Below are positions 12,502 through 24,158 of a DNA stretch of 64,000 bases, one piece after another. The DNA lies in NCBI GenBank assembly GCA_030407005.1, contig JAUDYN010000002.1:2790001-2854000 (forward strand). The letters run 5' to 3'. This DNA is from Desarmillaria ectypa. Lineage: Eukaryota; Basidiomycota; Agaricomycetes; Agaricales; Physalacriaceae. Within the stretch, counting starts at the first letter, position 1, and each line of letters begins with the position of its first letter. The translations under genes and the position numbers were made by a program. The notes under the pieces are model-generated. The model saw nothing but the letters and a program-made list of their open reading frames with translations, did no database searches and was not told where the DNA came from.

Positions 12502-12657
12502 TCCATTAGAGTAAATTTGTCTCAGGAGCGTGAGTGGTAATGACAGAGCGCGGTAGAGAAAGTAGAGTTCATTTTTACAAAATAATAATTCTGAAATTAT
12601 GAAATTCCTAGCAGCATCTGTTCTCAACAAAGCACAATAACGCCTTCCTCACCCGAC
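12502..12657. promoter_or_regulatory. Divergent promoter between RRN6-like gene and MRPL9
   Basis: 156 bp between the two ATGs. Both genes serve ribosome production (rRNA synthesis and the mitochondrial ribosome), which fits shared growth control, but no specific site was identified. Confidence 0.4.
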
Positions 12658-13802
12658 ATGTTTAACGTCGGTCGAAAATTTCCATCTTTCGCGTCCTTTC
12701 GGCGGATACACTCCAGCTCATCACTTTCAACGACTCAAGAAGCATTCACGTCGGCGGCGGCGGCACCATCAACAAAATGGACGCCAATGTCGGTACGGAC
12801 CGGTCTCATAGCACGTAAACGAGGAATGTCTGCTCTATGGAACGACCAAGGCGTTCGTATACCTGTGACAATTCTTCAGGTGCTTACCGTTCCAAATTCC
12901 AGTGATACCCTTTTCTAATGTGTACTTAGCTGGACCATTGCCAAGTCACTGCGAATATCCGCACAGTCCGAAGGGACAGCTCCGTCTATCATGCTGTCCA
13001 GGTCGCGGCTTCTGATAAACCTTACAAGACAACGACTGGACAGATGAAGGGTCATTTCAGAAAGGCTAGCGTTGTTCCCAAGTATATAGTGAAAGAGTTT
13101 CCCGTTACTGAGGACGCGCATCTCCCTGTCGGTACGTTATGGCTTAACTACTACTTTTCTCCGGCATTTAATTGTTTTTAGGGACTACATTGTCTGCAAT
13201 CCATTTTGTACCAGGCCAATATGTTGATATCATAGCCACTTCGTACGTCCTGAGAAAACCATCGTTATTGTAGGCTAACATCAAACAGAATAGGAAAGGG
13301 CTTTCAAGGTGCAATGAAACGATGGGGATTTAAGGGTCTGAGGGCTAGTCATGGTGTCTCCAAAGCTCATCGGTCTGCGGGTTCTACTGGTCAGCATCAA
13401 GTGCGTATCATTCATCTTAGCGTCTCGAGTGTAACCGTTTACCTATGAATTAAGGATCCCGGTCGTGTGTTTCCTGGAAAGAAAATGGCAGCTCGAATGG
13501 GTGGTCAACGAATAACAACCCAGAACCTTCCCGTCATACGCGTTGACACAAATCTCAACCTTATCTTTGTTCAGGGGTCGGTCCCAGGCGTCGATGATGC
13601 CCACGTTATGGTTCGGGATGCAAAAAAGAAAATGTTGACTGTTAGCCAACACAACCAGCTCAAAGGCCTATATGAAAAAGTATTGCCCCGAGGTGTTGAC
13701 GACCTACCTTTCCCTGCTGGGACCGAAGAGATGGCGAAGGAACTTCCGACAATCATAGAAGCTCCAGCCTACCGTAGAAGTCCTTTTATTCCTCAGGAAT
13801 AA
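12658..13802 (+). CDS. MRPL9: Mitochondrial large ribosomal subunit protein uL3m
   Basis: Structural protein of the mitochondrial 54S subunit, bacterial L3 homologue. The first ~35 residues ([18 protein letters not shown]) are basic and hydroxylated, as in a mitochondrial presequence. The L3 core follows: '[20 protein letters not shown]', '[19 protein letters not shown]', '[19 protein letters not shown]', '[19 protein letters not shown]' and '[10 protein letters not shown]'. The signature around '[15 protein letters not shown]' is intact. Short introns interrupt the gene, for example near 12880-12930 and 13400-13452. The stop is at 13800-13802, about 90 bp from the 3' end of the adenylate-forming reductase pseudogene. 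Confidence 0.93.
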
Positions 13803-13890
13803 GTCTGTTATAGTATCGCATTAAATCTGACAACACATTTACATCCATCATCTTAATTCAAAGCAGACCCGCCCTACGCCAGTAGGTCAA

Positions 13891-16800
13891 CTATCTTTCC
13901 ACATCTTCCCTACCTATCTGTGTAAACGCCATATCTCGGACGGTGATCCTAGGAAAACCAAACGCCTCTCGGTCTTTGAAGTTTACGGTCTTGGTACTAT
14001 GACGATAATATGGAAGTATGCGGAAAGCAGGCAGTACTGAACCTAAAGCTGATTTCTCCAACTCACCGAACCACTGAATGTACGGGACCAGCTTGACGTT
14101 CAACTAGTCTGAAATAATGCTGGCTATATCTGGCCATAGAACAGGTTCAGGATGTACCAGATGGATGGAGTCTTCAGGTCGGTCAACGATTGCCTAAGCT
14201 GCCATGTTAACAGGAACCAAGGAGATAGTCTGGACATCGTGTTGAACAATCATCCTCTCCTCTTCTTCAAAGAGCGCTCACCCTATCGCCACATCCAACC
14301 TTGGTGGCGCTCTGGACCATCGCCGGAACCCATCCATTAACATTCCAAGTTCCGTTTGCAGCGCCACTCGGTTGACCAACGCAGATAACCAGATAGCGCA
14401 GGCCCTCTGTAGTGCGCAAAAGTTCCTCTGAGACCCATTTAGACTCTCCGTATCCAGTTCCCAGAGCTATTTCCGGGACAATTGGGCATTCCGTCAGTGA
14501 ATCGTCTTCAGAAGCATCTACCCGGAAGCATGGTAAGCTGCTTTGCTTCTAAGGAAAGATGTACATACTAAGGAAAACCCCAATAGAACTCGTAAATATC
14601 AGTCAGTCTTGTGTTTTGAGAGCAAGGTCCATCAAATTACGTAGTCCACGGATATTGGACTCAAAGGAGGACAAACTCAAGTTGAAATCGACGCGCCAGG
14701 CTGTTAAAAGACGAGATCAGAATATGAGGGATGATTAGTAGTGTCATACCATTGTGAATGATGTATGCGATTGACCCAGGCAACTGTTTTTCAAGGTGGA
14801 GTCAATATACTGGTGGAGAGAGCATGAAAGGCAGCCCAACCTCGTCGAAAAAATCGGTTTCCTCTGATATATCGGCTTGCACTAGCATTGCTTTGTCTGA
14901 ATACAGCAAGTCAACATTGAGCCCGCGTGAAACAAATGCTTCCCGTTGCCTTTCTGATAGCGCAAGTTTCCCCAGCCTGTTCACAGCGTAGACGCGGTCA
15001 ACGCTTGTATCCAAAACGAGGCTCGCCAGTATATGACTTCTCAATGGACCCATCGTGCCCGTTACCAGGACGATTTTGCCTGATGTTGCCGGTGAAGACG
15101 TGCCGCTGCTACTAGTAGGCAAGCCCTTTGTGTACTTCTTCACCATGCCATGCATGGCCTTGACTCGCGAGTCAGGGTCGATACGAACGGCATCAAGCTT
15201 TCCACGGGCTAAGGAATATAAGAATACAGCAAGTTTCGAGATCGTCGGGTGCGTATAAACAAAATTATCCGTTGTCTGACGGGTGTCTAATTGTACCGTA
15301 TCTCGAAGGGCGCGAAACAACGAATTTCGAATCCACATGGATTGTAAGCTGGTAAAATTAACGTCAATCCTGAGAAATGGACGTAACGTATATTACCCAC
15401 CTATCACATCCATGTTGAAACAGATCATCGTCATCAAGAATGGAATGGGAAAGAACCTGTAAAAACGACGGCCCGCACAAAATCTCCTGTGGACTTGGCA
15501 TTCCATTCCAAAGGCAGCGAAATACTAGTTTGTGTACTTTCCTCAACCGTTTTATGAGATCTCCTCGCAACATCGTCGTAATCAGCCGGGGACTACGTAC
15601 TGTGCAGTATTTTTTTTGCAGTGTACGTGAAAGGTTTGTCTGGTTTAGCGACAAGGATCATCTGAATTCGATGAGCTACATGCAGAGGGTTCCAGAAAAA
15701 AGCTAAGAACCTCTTTGAATAGACGCGAATGCTGAGGGGCGGGTGCATTCATTCTTTCAACGCTAGGCCTGAGGTGATAGTCAGTATATATATACACTTG
15801 GCCGGGAACACGCCATGACCATATCTGGTTGCGGAACGGGCCCAGCAGGACTGTGTCAGCAGGGTCAAAGCTGAATTCACGCTTTGGCTCAACGGGTACA
15901 CCAGCCTGGAACTTTCCGCGACCAAACATAACTAAGGCGAGGATGTGAGGGTCCTGATTAAGCATACTCTATAAATTCAGTTGGAGTCAGGAACAATAAA
16001 TATCTTGTAACATACCCAGGGGTCCCGGATTTGTCTTGATGCAAGTATCGGAGATCAGTCTGAAGGTAGCACAAAGGATGGCAGGCAATCTCGTACCTTC
16101 TCTCCTGTGTTGTGCATAATCTGATCATCTGTCCGTCCGAAAACCTTCCAAAACCCTGGCGTAGTTGCGTGTGGAATAAAGAGATCCAATGACGCATATG
16201 CATCAGCACCATTGACTTTGGTATTAAGGACACTCGGCTGACAAAAAGGATTCGACTAAGAAGGCACCATAAGATGAAAGGCCGAGGCTTATCGGTGGAG
16301 ATATAATACATACCACCATTACAAGCTCATGCGAATTATTCCTACCTGGAACCATTTCTAGTTTGACAAGTCCCAATCGTAACCTACGCGGAATACACAG
16401 ATAAGCACCATCGATGCCAAATCGTGTAATCAAGGACCCACCAGGTAAGATAGGACTCATGACCCCGCCTTCGGTCCTTTAAACCAGTCAGGTCTCTATT
16501 TAATGGCATGTGAAGAAACAGACGAGACTTACGACCCGTAGAGAACGAAAATAGAGACACCTTGTCATATAGTCTCCGGCTTCCTTGTTCAAAGGACCGC
16601 CACTGTAAAGCTAGCATTGGAATGTCTTAACCAAGTTCGATTAATAAGCTTCTGTACATACCACACCTGAACGAGTAGAGAGCCATTCAACATACTCTGG
16701 CCATCGCGACCATGCCTACTGGCTCGCGTAAATCGCGGAAGTCGCGGATGCCGTACCTCAATAAAGGATGGGACGCAAAATATAACGTCACTTTGGACTG

Positions 16801-17853
16801 TCCTTGCAGATTGAAATAAGTTTTCCGGTGTTAGAAAAATGACTGGTGATTTGGGTTCGAACGCACCGATGACGAAGCCGGATGATGCCTAATAGAATAT
16901 CAGAAGAATGCACGTAGGGTGGAGTATGCAGTGCATACGGTCCAGAGGAACTGTAGGTCGCCCATGCCGTGGTACATAGGCACAGCATGGAAAGAGAAAA
17001 GAACGTCACATAGATCTCTTTCCCCGAACCATGGTATCAAGCTCAATTGAAGTAGTCGATGGTGTGTCCAAGCAATTGGTTTTGGGTACGCTGTTGAGCC
17101 TAAGGTATAAATCACACAGTGAGTGATCATGCAAGGTAGATAAAGAACTCAATATTACCCGACGAATGCAAATAGAAAGCAGGCGAGTCTGGATCTGTGA
17201 ATAAAACAGAGGAAGATCAAGTTCCGTATTAATGATTTGCTCCCATTGAGATTGGAAGTAGTCCTCAAAAACCGGAATGGGAGATAGTTCTGGCAACGCA
17301 TCTGACGAGTATTGTGATTTCAAGATTTCAAGAGCTTCGTTTGCGAGATCCTGCATTGATGCGTCCCGGCCAACAAGAACATATTGTAAGCCAATCTTAT
17401 GCAGAAGATGTGCAACTGCAACGGGCGAATTTCGGGGCGAGATAGGGAAGAAGACATAGTTTGCATGCAACAGACGTATCATCGTGACGAAATATGTTAT
17501 GGTGTCTGGAAAACCTATGGTCATGAATGCACCATACTTGACGAAAGAAAGGACGGACCGGACAAGGACAGAATGGCCACCACCGGGGGCTTTGCCGCAA
17601 ATTGGATCCGTCTTTTCATCAGTCGTGCGCCAGTATATATTGCCGCTATAACCTCTGCTCAGTTTATTGTCCGGATGCCGCCATCTTCTCGAGCATACAC
17701 GAACACTCGATGGTTGGGGGAATGCTGAAGATGCCATGCATAGATCTCCGGAATGGTAGGTGACCCATCAAGTGGAGGAACTCGGAAAGTAGGACTCGAA
17801 AGTCCTTGAGACTGGGGTGGTAGAGGGATCGCGCATTGTCTGGAGAAAGACAC
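13891..17853 (-). pseudogene. NRPS-like adenylate-forming reductase (A-T-R), pseudogene
   Basis: Remnant of an enzyme that would adenylate a carboxylic acid, load it on a carrier domain and reduce it. Recognisable in order: AMP-binding domain ('YLHSSGSTAYPKPIAWTH' near 17100-17190; 'FWKVFGRTDDQIMHNTGEK' near 16105-16160), carrier domain with the phosphopantetheine site GCDSLQ (about 15340-15410), and an NAD-binding reductase domain ('IVLVTGTMGPL' near 15070; 'GTGYGESKWVSEEL' near 14430). Many ancestral introns still have GT-AG ends. The frame is broken repeatedly. In-frame stops lie at 17659-17661 (TGG to TGA by family comparison), 15593-15595, 14802-14804, 14603-14605 and 14104-14106. Frame breaks lie near 17195, 16560, 16370, 15964 and 15462. 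There is no in-frame ATG at the 5' end. No full-length product can be made. Confidence 0.9.
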
Positions 17854-18352
17854 GGACCAAAAAATACAGTGATTTCTGTGATAGATCCTTTTAATCCAGC
17901 TCCTTCAAGGGGATTTCGGCGACACTGGTTGAAGTTCTATCAATAGTTGTAGGGATGACCTAAAGCATGCACTGATGATACCGCAGCATTCGCATTCAAT
18001 AAAAACAGTAAGGTAGAACATTAGGTGCTAGGTGCTAATATAATGGTCAGTGACCTCCAGCTTACCATTCCCAAGTCACTAACTGATGACAGTAATGATT
18101 GTAAAGTGGGCCGAGCACGTGCCCGTGTCGAATCTTGAACTTATTCCACCACCACCATATGTCATGACCACATAAACTTTTTTTCCGCTAGCTTTGTCAT
18201 TGGTGTGTACATGGTTACCTTTGAAGGTAATCACAATGACGGAATATAGGGAGACATGAATCCACTTCCGGGTGACTCTGGGAAAGTCAATACAATCCTA
18301 CATAATCTGAGGTACGACACTCGTTCATCCAGTCGAAGCTACAATAATTTTT
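17854..18352. other. Intergenic region upstream of the reductase relic
   Basis: About 500 bp between the 5' end of the pseudogene and the next plus-strand frame. A small imperfect hairpin lies near 18215-18235. No conserved frame or element was recognised. The missing first exon of the next gene may lie here. Confidence 0.4.
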
Positions 18353-19282
18353 TTGGTTAGAGGTGAACAGTTCAGGCACTCTCAGAATATCAGAGGGTCG
18401 CGTACCAGGGCCCATCTTCGAGCTGGGCTGACACACAACTCTCCAACATTACCATTCAAGCTTCACGACCATGGTATTACCGCGGAGGAAGCGAACGTTA
18501 CAGAGACACCTCAGACATGGTCGGGTCCAAAACCGCCCAAAAGCTGGCGTATACCGGTCGAGGAAAGTACCAGTATCACGCGAGCAAACATGCTCTCGCT
18601 GGTACTTCCGATGCCGTCACACCACTCGGTGCCTTCGCTCTCACTCTTATGTCTGAGGCGAATTGCTTCCATGTCTACGGACGAGTTCATACACGATATT
18701 CTACCCTTCGTTCCTTCCCATTTGCGTTGTCAGCTTCTTCGCGACACTGCAGTACACTGCCCTCTGCCCAATCCCAAGCTTTATGCTCTATGTGAACCCG
18801 AAGGAACTGTAGATGGAGAACTGATAATTGTTGGACCTACCCAGTCGCTGCGCAATGACTTCTTTCTACACTCATCCGGAAAGGATACAGTTAAGGAAGG
18901 GTCGAATCAGGTGGACTGGGATGAGGAGGAATGGAGCCCCAATCCTTTGCACACATTCATTCTTCTCTCGAGCCCTTTATCGACCTCCACTTTACTCACC
19001 CTTCCACCAACCATAGTGCATATGGCACTGATAAATCTGCCCAACGCCTTGCCTCTGCATCGCTTGCCTGGTATTTGTCCTTTGCTTGTTGTATTGGACT
19101 TATCGTACAATGTATGGCTGCACCCCTCATCCAAAGAGGCTACCAAGATATTAGATCGAGTACAGTGGAGTCGCTGGACGCAGTTACGGAAGCTCGGTTT
19201 CAGGGACTGCTACGTTTATGACAGTGTGCTAGCCAAGCTGAACCAAGGTAAGTGGGATGATGTAGAAGTCGTTTTAACCTAG
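18353..19282 (+). CDS. Conserved basidiomycete protein of unknown function, LRR-like C-terminus
   Basis: I do not recognise a characterised family. The frame is open from 18353 but begins without an ATG; the first in-frame ATG is at 18590. Text that looks coding ('TPQTWSGPKPPKSWRIPVE') lies upstream of it, so an unseen 5' exon probably supplies the start. The middle segment 'SHLRCQLLRDTAVHCPLPN' is followed by 'LYALCEPEGTVDGELIIVG'. The C-terminal part ('PPTIVHMALINLP', 'LLVVLDLSYNVWL', 'LRKLGFRDCYVYDSVLAKL') has leucine-rich-repeat spacing. The protein ends 'GKWDDVEVVLT'. No signal peptide or membrane segment is evident. It converges with the LisH/CTLH gene with only 115 bp between stops. 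Confidence 0.6.
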   Translation: MVRGEQFRHSQNIRGSRTRAHLRAGLTHNSPTLPFKLHDHGITAEEANVTETPQTWSGPKPPKSWRIPVEESTSITRANMLSLVLPMPSHHSVPSLSLLCLRRIASMSTDEFIHDILPFVPSHLRCQLLRDTAVHCPLPNPKLYALCEPEGTVDGELIIVGPTQSLRNDFFLHSSGKDTVKEGSNQVDWDEEEWSPNPLHTFILLSSPLSTSTLLTLPPTIVHMALINLPNALPLHRLPGICPLLVVLDLSYNVWLHPSSKEATKILDRVQWSRWTQLRKLGFRDCYVYDSVLAKLNQGKWDDVEVVLT

Positions 19283-19397
19283 TACAGTTCCATTCCAACC
19301 ATGCTCCGTTATTAGGATGAGAGTATTAAATATATATGATGTGGCAATACAGTGCGGAATGAAGAATGCAATGGGGAAATGCAACGTCGTAAAAAGA

Positions 19398-20619
19398 TCA
19401 TGCTTTCGAATCTAAGAATTGCGAAAGGTCAAACTGTGGCACAGACTGCAACACGATTATGAGCACATCGTTCGCTTGAAAAAGCTTGATAAAGCAACCT
19501 ACCTCTTGTCCCTTGTCGGAGTTACCCGACATCTTTAAGGACGCCTTGGCGCTTGGAGGTAAGAAGGTACCCGAACGGGACGGAATATGCAGGTCACGAG
19601 CAAAGGACCAGAGACTAGAGGTCTGCCGTACTATCAGTTCGACTCGTGATACGGCCTCGAGACCTGTCCTATCTGGATGTTTTTAAGGAAATCAATAAAC
19701 TATCTTGTTAATACACGGCACGACTCACAGAGTATCGCACTGTTAATCTGATCAGCGACTGCCTCCCGTCTCTCCTGGCTTAAATATTTGGACACCGAGC
19801 TTTCTTCTGGGACAATGTACGCAAGGATACCAAGTACATTCTGCAGCTCCTTGACATACTTTTCGCGATCATCGACGCACGGAAGATGGTTGGCCAGAGC
19901 ATACAACTTTTGAGCATTCTTCAGTAGTGCCGTTTGCTGGTCGCGGGCTTCTGGGTCGTCTTCGTGAAGAGCTTGGGAACTTCGTTTCTGCGATTTAGGA
20001 GGGGGCGATTCGGTATGGGCGGGAGGGTATTTCAAAGGTATTGTTCTACAAGATTCAATGAAAGCTTGTATGCGCAAATTTAAAATGAGATGGGCGGGAT
20101 CGACCGAGGTAGGCGCCACGTATGTCAAGCCATTAGATGTCGACTTTGGCGGTTCCACTTTAGTCGACTCGGCCATGTTAAGAACGGACGGGAAATAGGT
20201 GTTGAGTAGATCCGTAGCTTCATCCACCTTTCCTGAAAGTAGTAGCTGTCTTATTTCTATCGATTCGTCAGAAAAGCTGAGGACCCGAAAGGCACATGGT
20301 GTACCTGCTCTCTGGTCCGCCTGCTTCAATACTTCCTCCGACAGCTCAGGTAGACTGGAACTACCATCAGCTGGTTGCATCACCTCGTCACCATCTGCGT
20401 CAAGGTGTCGAACAGAGCTGTCCTTTGCGAAGGCTCGCGCAGTACGGGTGTAGGATTGGTGAGATAGATAATCGAGTACGAGCGAGCGCTGAGAAGGATG
20501 AATTAGTGAATATCGACCACGCCATGCCACGATGAAAGACACGATACCAGCTGGCACGGGGACGGTTCAGATATTGTTTCAGCTTGATGATGCTTTCGAG
20601 AGGAAGATGGCTGCGACAT
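19398..20619 (-). CDS. LisH-CTLH-CRA domain protein (RanBPM/GID-type)
   Basis: Probably a scaffold related to RanBPM/Gid proteins of the CTLH/GID ubiquitin ligase, although there is no SPRY domain. The start is the ATG at 20619 (MSQPSSSRKHHQAETISEPS). A ~65-nt intron joins this leader to a LisH motif, 'RSLVLDYLSHQSYTRTARAF'. A CTLH segment follows ('IEIRQLLLSGKVDEATDLLN'), then a CRA-like helical C-terminus ('VLGILAYIVPEESSVSKYL', 'ADQINSAILYRTGLEAVSR'). Two further introns near the 3' end give the terminal exon ending 'SVPQFDLSQFLDSKA' with stop at 19398-19400. Which subfamily it belongs to is uncertain. About 360 bp separate its start from the 3' end of the PQ-loop gene on the same strand. 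Confidence 0.78.
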
Positions 20620-20976
20620 GAGTCCCGACAATGACGGCCAACTACAATGACAGCTCCTTCCAAAGTGAGTTTATGCCAAGTACTCAGTCCACGTGATGCT
20701 TGTCACCATTTACACCCATTAATTACTCCGAATAACCGAACAGTTATAAACCATGAATTCTTCCGTTGCTCGAAAGTGTTCATTTTATGATGTGCTCGTC
20801 CGCCGAAGAGTACAAGCGACACATGAACAAGTACTAATTTACTGCGGGTGACATGAGTACCATAGGACATGGTGATGCCCGTGGTAGAGAGGAACCCTTT
20901 GCTACTAACTCGCCATTATAAGTTTATGAATCAGTTTTTCTAACATTATGATTCGTACAACTGCGTAAATAATCTC
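20620..20976. other. Intergenic, upstream of the LisH/CTLH gene
   Basis: 357 bp between tandem minus-strand genes. It should contain the LisH/CTLH promoter and the PQ-loop 3' UTR. No open frame or repeat of note was seen. Confidence 0.5.
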
Positions 20977-22826
20977 CTAACCATGGGTAGCTGACAGAGT
21001 TCTACTCAACGTCCGTTCCGGCGACGTTCTCAGTTCATTAGTATTATATCGCGTATGTGCTAGAGCATCTCCATCCAGCAATCTTCTATCCTCTTCAATA
21101 CTAACCGAGGAGCTCCTACGACGTGACTTTGGTGCGTAAATGAAAGATTGTATCACGATGGTAATATCGAAAAGGAGTGTACCGCCGCTTCCCAAAAGAT
21201 ATCTGTTGATTGCATTGGTTCAATACATATTTCTCTCGAACAAAAGGACAAAAAAGGCTTACGGTATACTCTCTTTGATAAAGTTTGTTGAGGCGGGCGG
21301 CGGGAGCCGGGCAATAGGGGAGGTGGCGATAGATGCAACATAGAAACAGTTCCCGAGGAAGGCGAAAACAAAAAGATACATAGATAATCCCTGCAAGACA
21401 AGTCAACATTACGAACATGACAGCGGATATGAATGCAGCATTACCTGGACAGATTTCCTTACATACTAAATAAAAAGTTGAATCAGCCTGTATATCCTCA
21501 AAACCGAACACAGAACGCACGTTCTTCCAGATCTGCGGCAATCGGGAAGTGAGATACAAAGTGGTACATAACCACGCAAAAATGCGACCCAGAACACGTT
21601 CGTTAGACGGCTGAAAGAGGGTCTGGTGATATGATGGCTCAGAGGTCGAGACGTATACGTCAGTATTGTGCACGGGTTCAAACGTTGTTGGAATATCAGA
21701 AGCCATTAAAGATAAGTGCGTTTGAGGATCAGGGATACGAACCCCCCGGGCAGCGAGCACGTTTCCTATATGGGTAGTGGTACTGGTAAGTGGCAAATGC
21801 CGTTGACTTCCAGCAAGTGCGCCCACGCTGAACAAAGCCCAGACACCGAAGAACACCATACTGGCGCCCCGTCGAGAGCTTCTACGCCGAGGTTCAGGAT
21901 CCTGTGAGAGATCAAGATCTGCGGCTGCGTCCCGCTGCAGACTTCGGCCTCGGATGAGAGAGTCGGCGACTTCGGAGGGGGCAGACATGTGCAGCGCCGC
22001 AGGGAGAGCCCCACGAGAGGGTATTCGGCCAACGCTGCCACCTCGAGTTCCATGCCTTTCGGAGCTCCAGGAGATACGTGCACGACGGCCACCTTCGGAG
22101 TGGAAACTATCTGCTAGAGCCGCCAAGGTGGAGTCATCTACTTCATCGTCTGATTCTCTCGACACTCGACTGTGCGAAGTATCGGGGTATCCGTCCAGGC
22201 TAGTACGTAGGCGCGCCGATCGACTTCGTGGACGGCCAGTGTGGTCGTCGTGTTGCGCGGCTAGTGCGGCTGCCTTGGCTACACTAGCGGCTACGACGGA
22301 TAAGGTGCGATAGCGAGAAGCCGGTCTGTCAATGGACATCCGACGGCTTAAACTGCGCGCCCGGACGTGTGAAGGTGGGTTCCGGATGGTATAGTAGATG
22401 TATTGGCCAACAAGTGTACAGTCCACGAAGACGAAGTAAGTGGCCAGGTAAGTCTAGATGACGATTATTTAGACAGGATATCAGGATTGCCACCGTGATT
22501 AATTGCTCACCTGGAATGGAAGCTGATGGGTGAGGATGCAGCCAACCAAGTTGGAGATGTCGCCTGCCGTCGCACGCCCATTAGAAATTCACAGTACTCA
22601 AAATCTAGGCCGACATACCCATAAGCCAATTCGCAAGAAACGGAAGAGCTAGCCCTTCACATGAATTGCGTCTAATATTCTCGAGAACCTGGCTTTAATT
22701 GCAAGCTCGGGTCACATGTCGCCATCATGGTGAGATATAGACTCACGGAAACTGGGCCCCCAGCCAGCAGGCAATCGACGAATAGCCGAGAAATTCGCTC
22801 AACACTGCCTGCGATGGCGACAGCAT
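20977..22826 (-). CDS. PQ-loop vacuolar membrane transporter (YPQ/RTC2 type)
   Basis: Likely exporter of basic amino acids across the vacuolar membrane, by analogy with yeast Ypq proteins. Both PQ-loops are readable: 'CWLGAQFPQVLENIRRNSCE' just after the ATG at 22826, and 'TSRLPQIWKNYVRKSVQGLS' near 21390-21540. Hydrophobic segments follow each ('LFVFAFLGNCFYVAS', 'YLLGSGGTLLFDITIVIQSF'). Between the loops lies an insertion of over 200 residues rich in Ser/Arg (about 21880-22380), presumably a cytosolic disordered loop. The second PQ-loop is built across a 21-nt exon, TATGTAAGG...CCAG, in the 21445-21475 area. The protein ends '...RTLSATHG'. It is divergent from LIN1 across 107 bp. Confidence 0.87.
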
Positions 22827-22933
22827 CGTGACAGTAGCCTCAAGGCTTTAGATAGTCAGTGAGATAGCTGTCGTGCCCTTTTTTGGCGACCTGATAAGGG
22901 GACGAAGACAAATACGCGCAAATCATTTCCATC
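22827..22933. promoter_or_regulatory. Divergent promoter between PQ-loop gene and LIN1
   Basis: Only 107 bp lie between the two ATGs, so this must carry both promoters or the regulatory sites lie within transcribed sequence. No TATA box seen. Confidence 0.4.
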
Positions 22934-24158
22934 ATGCCTCCACAAACGGGCCAAAAGCGCGCCGCCGCCAGCAACGGTGAATCATCTGGCTCCCAAGGCG
23001 GTCGAACGAAAAAGACACGCTTCATCGAGCCCTCGGAGGACCCTGTCAATTTTGCCGAAGAAGTCGAATCGGCTCTTGAAACGAAGAACAGAAAAGGTCG
23101 CGTCAAGAATGAGGGCTACGAGTCAGACTCAAGTGACGATGGAGAGGGTGTCGTTATGAGCCGTAAGAGCAAGGCGGAAAATGACGATGATGAAGATATG
23201 TTTGCGATGGGCGACAAGGGCGAGAAGAAGGACGAGACGCTGGCTAAGAAGAAAAAGACAGAGTACCTGCGCCTAGGTGACATTGAAGGGCAAGAGTTTG
23301 GCGGTTCTGCCTCCGACGCTGAATCATCAGACGAGGACGATGCAGAAGATGAGGATGAAGTTGAACGGAGGAAGAAAGCAGGAATGGGGTACGAACTATC
23401 GTCCTTCAACATGCGAGAAGAGATGGAAGAGGGCAAGTTCACCGAGGACGGCAGCTACGTACGCTCATTCGATCCGCATGGTGTACATGACCGCTGGATG
23501 GAGGGAGTCGATGATAAGGAAATCAAAAAGGCTCGACGTCGGAAACGGCACATGGAGAAGATACAGAAGGAGAGGATGAAGGCAGAGGAGCAAGAGTTGG
23601 AACACTCAGGCGGCGTCCCTGCTATGGAAAAGGATCTTTTACCCTATCTCAAGAAAGGCGAGACTGTCCTCGAGGCTTTACAGCGGTTGGGTGTACAAGC
23701 AAAGAAGTCAAAGCAAAGGTGCGACATCTTCCAAATCCTATGTATCCTCATTCTCAACATACAACAGTTCCAAATCCAAGGCGACCACGGATGATGCTAT
23801 GCATGTGGACAAGAAGCATTCAACACCCTCTGACATTGAACTTATCACTCATCTCGCATCGAACATCATGACACTTGGTGATGTGAACATTTACTCCAAA
23901 TCGTACGAGGAACTCGTTCGCACAGTCCGGTCCTCAGGCTCTGTCGACGCTTCTTGGGAGCCCCCGTCGGCAGATAAGAAGTTCGAATACAAATGGGACG
24001 CGCCAGGTTCAGGTCATACAGACCAGACGTTCGGTCCCTTTGGTGAAGAGGAAATGTGGTCATGGTACAAGGCCTCATACTTTGGTGCTGCAGGAGAGAA
24101 GGTGAAGGTACGGGAGGTTGGCGGTGAGTGGAAAGATTGGGACGATGCTCTTTCTTGA
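22934..24158 (+). CDS. LIN1: LIN1/CD2BP2-like GYF-domain spliceosomal protein
   Basis: Homologue of yeast Lin1 and human CD2BP2 (U5-52K), a U5 snRNP-associated protein. The start is the ATG at 22934 (MPPQTGQKRAAAS), with an early basic patch 'TKKTRFIEP' as in the family. Acidic and charged stretches follow, then 'GSYVRSFDPHGVHDRWMEGV', 'KKGETVLEALQRLG' and a C-terminal GYF domain ('FGPFGEEEMWSWYKASYF', then 'VKVREVGGEWKDWDDAL'). Two frames are joined by one 49-nt GT-AG intron at 23719-23767, which restores the reading frame exactly. The tyrosine/tryptophan residues expected for proline-peptide binding are present. The gene looks intact. Confidence 0.9.

Noticed and set aside
13891..17853. Functional NRPS-like biosynthetic gene cluster
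   Set aside because: The only core enzyme is broken many times and the neighbours are ribosomal, proteostasis and transcription genes with no tailoring enzymes.
18210..18240. Small inverted repeat upstream of the orphan gene
   Set aside because: Short and imperfect, without target duplications or a second copy; probably chance.
21954..22313. Plus-strand 119-codon open frame opposite the PQ-loop gene
   Set aside because: It is an antisense shadow of the Ser/Arg-rich coding loop, with no independent support.
23691..23790. Frameshift in LIN1
   Set aside because: A 49-nt GT-AG intron at 23719-23767 joins the two frames exactly and removes the apparent shift.
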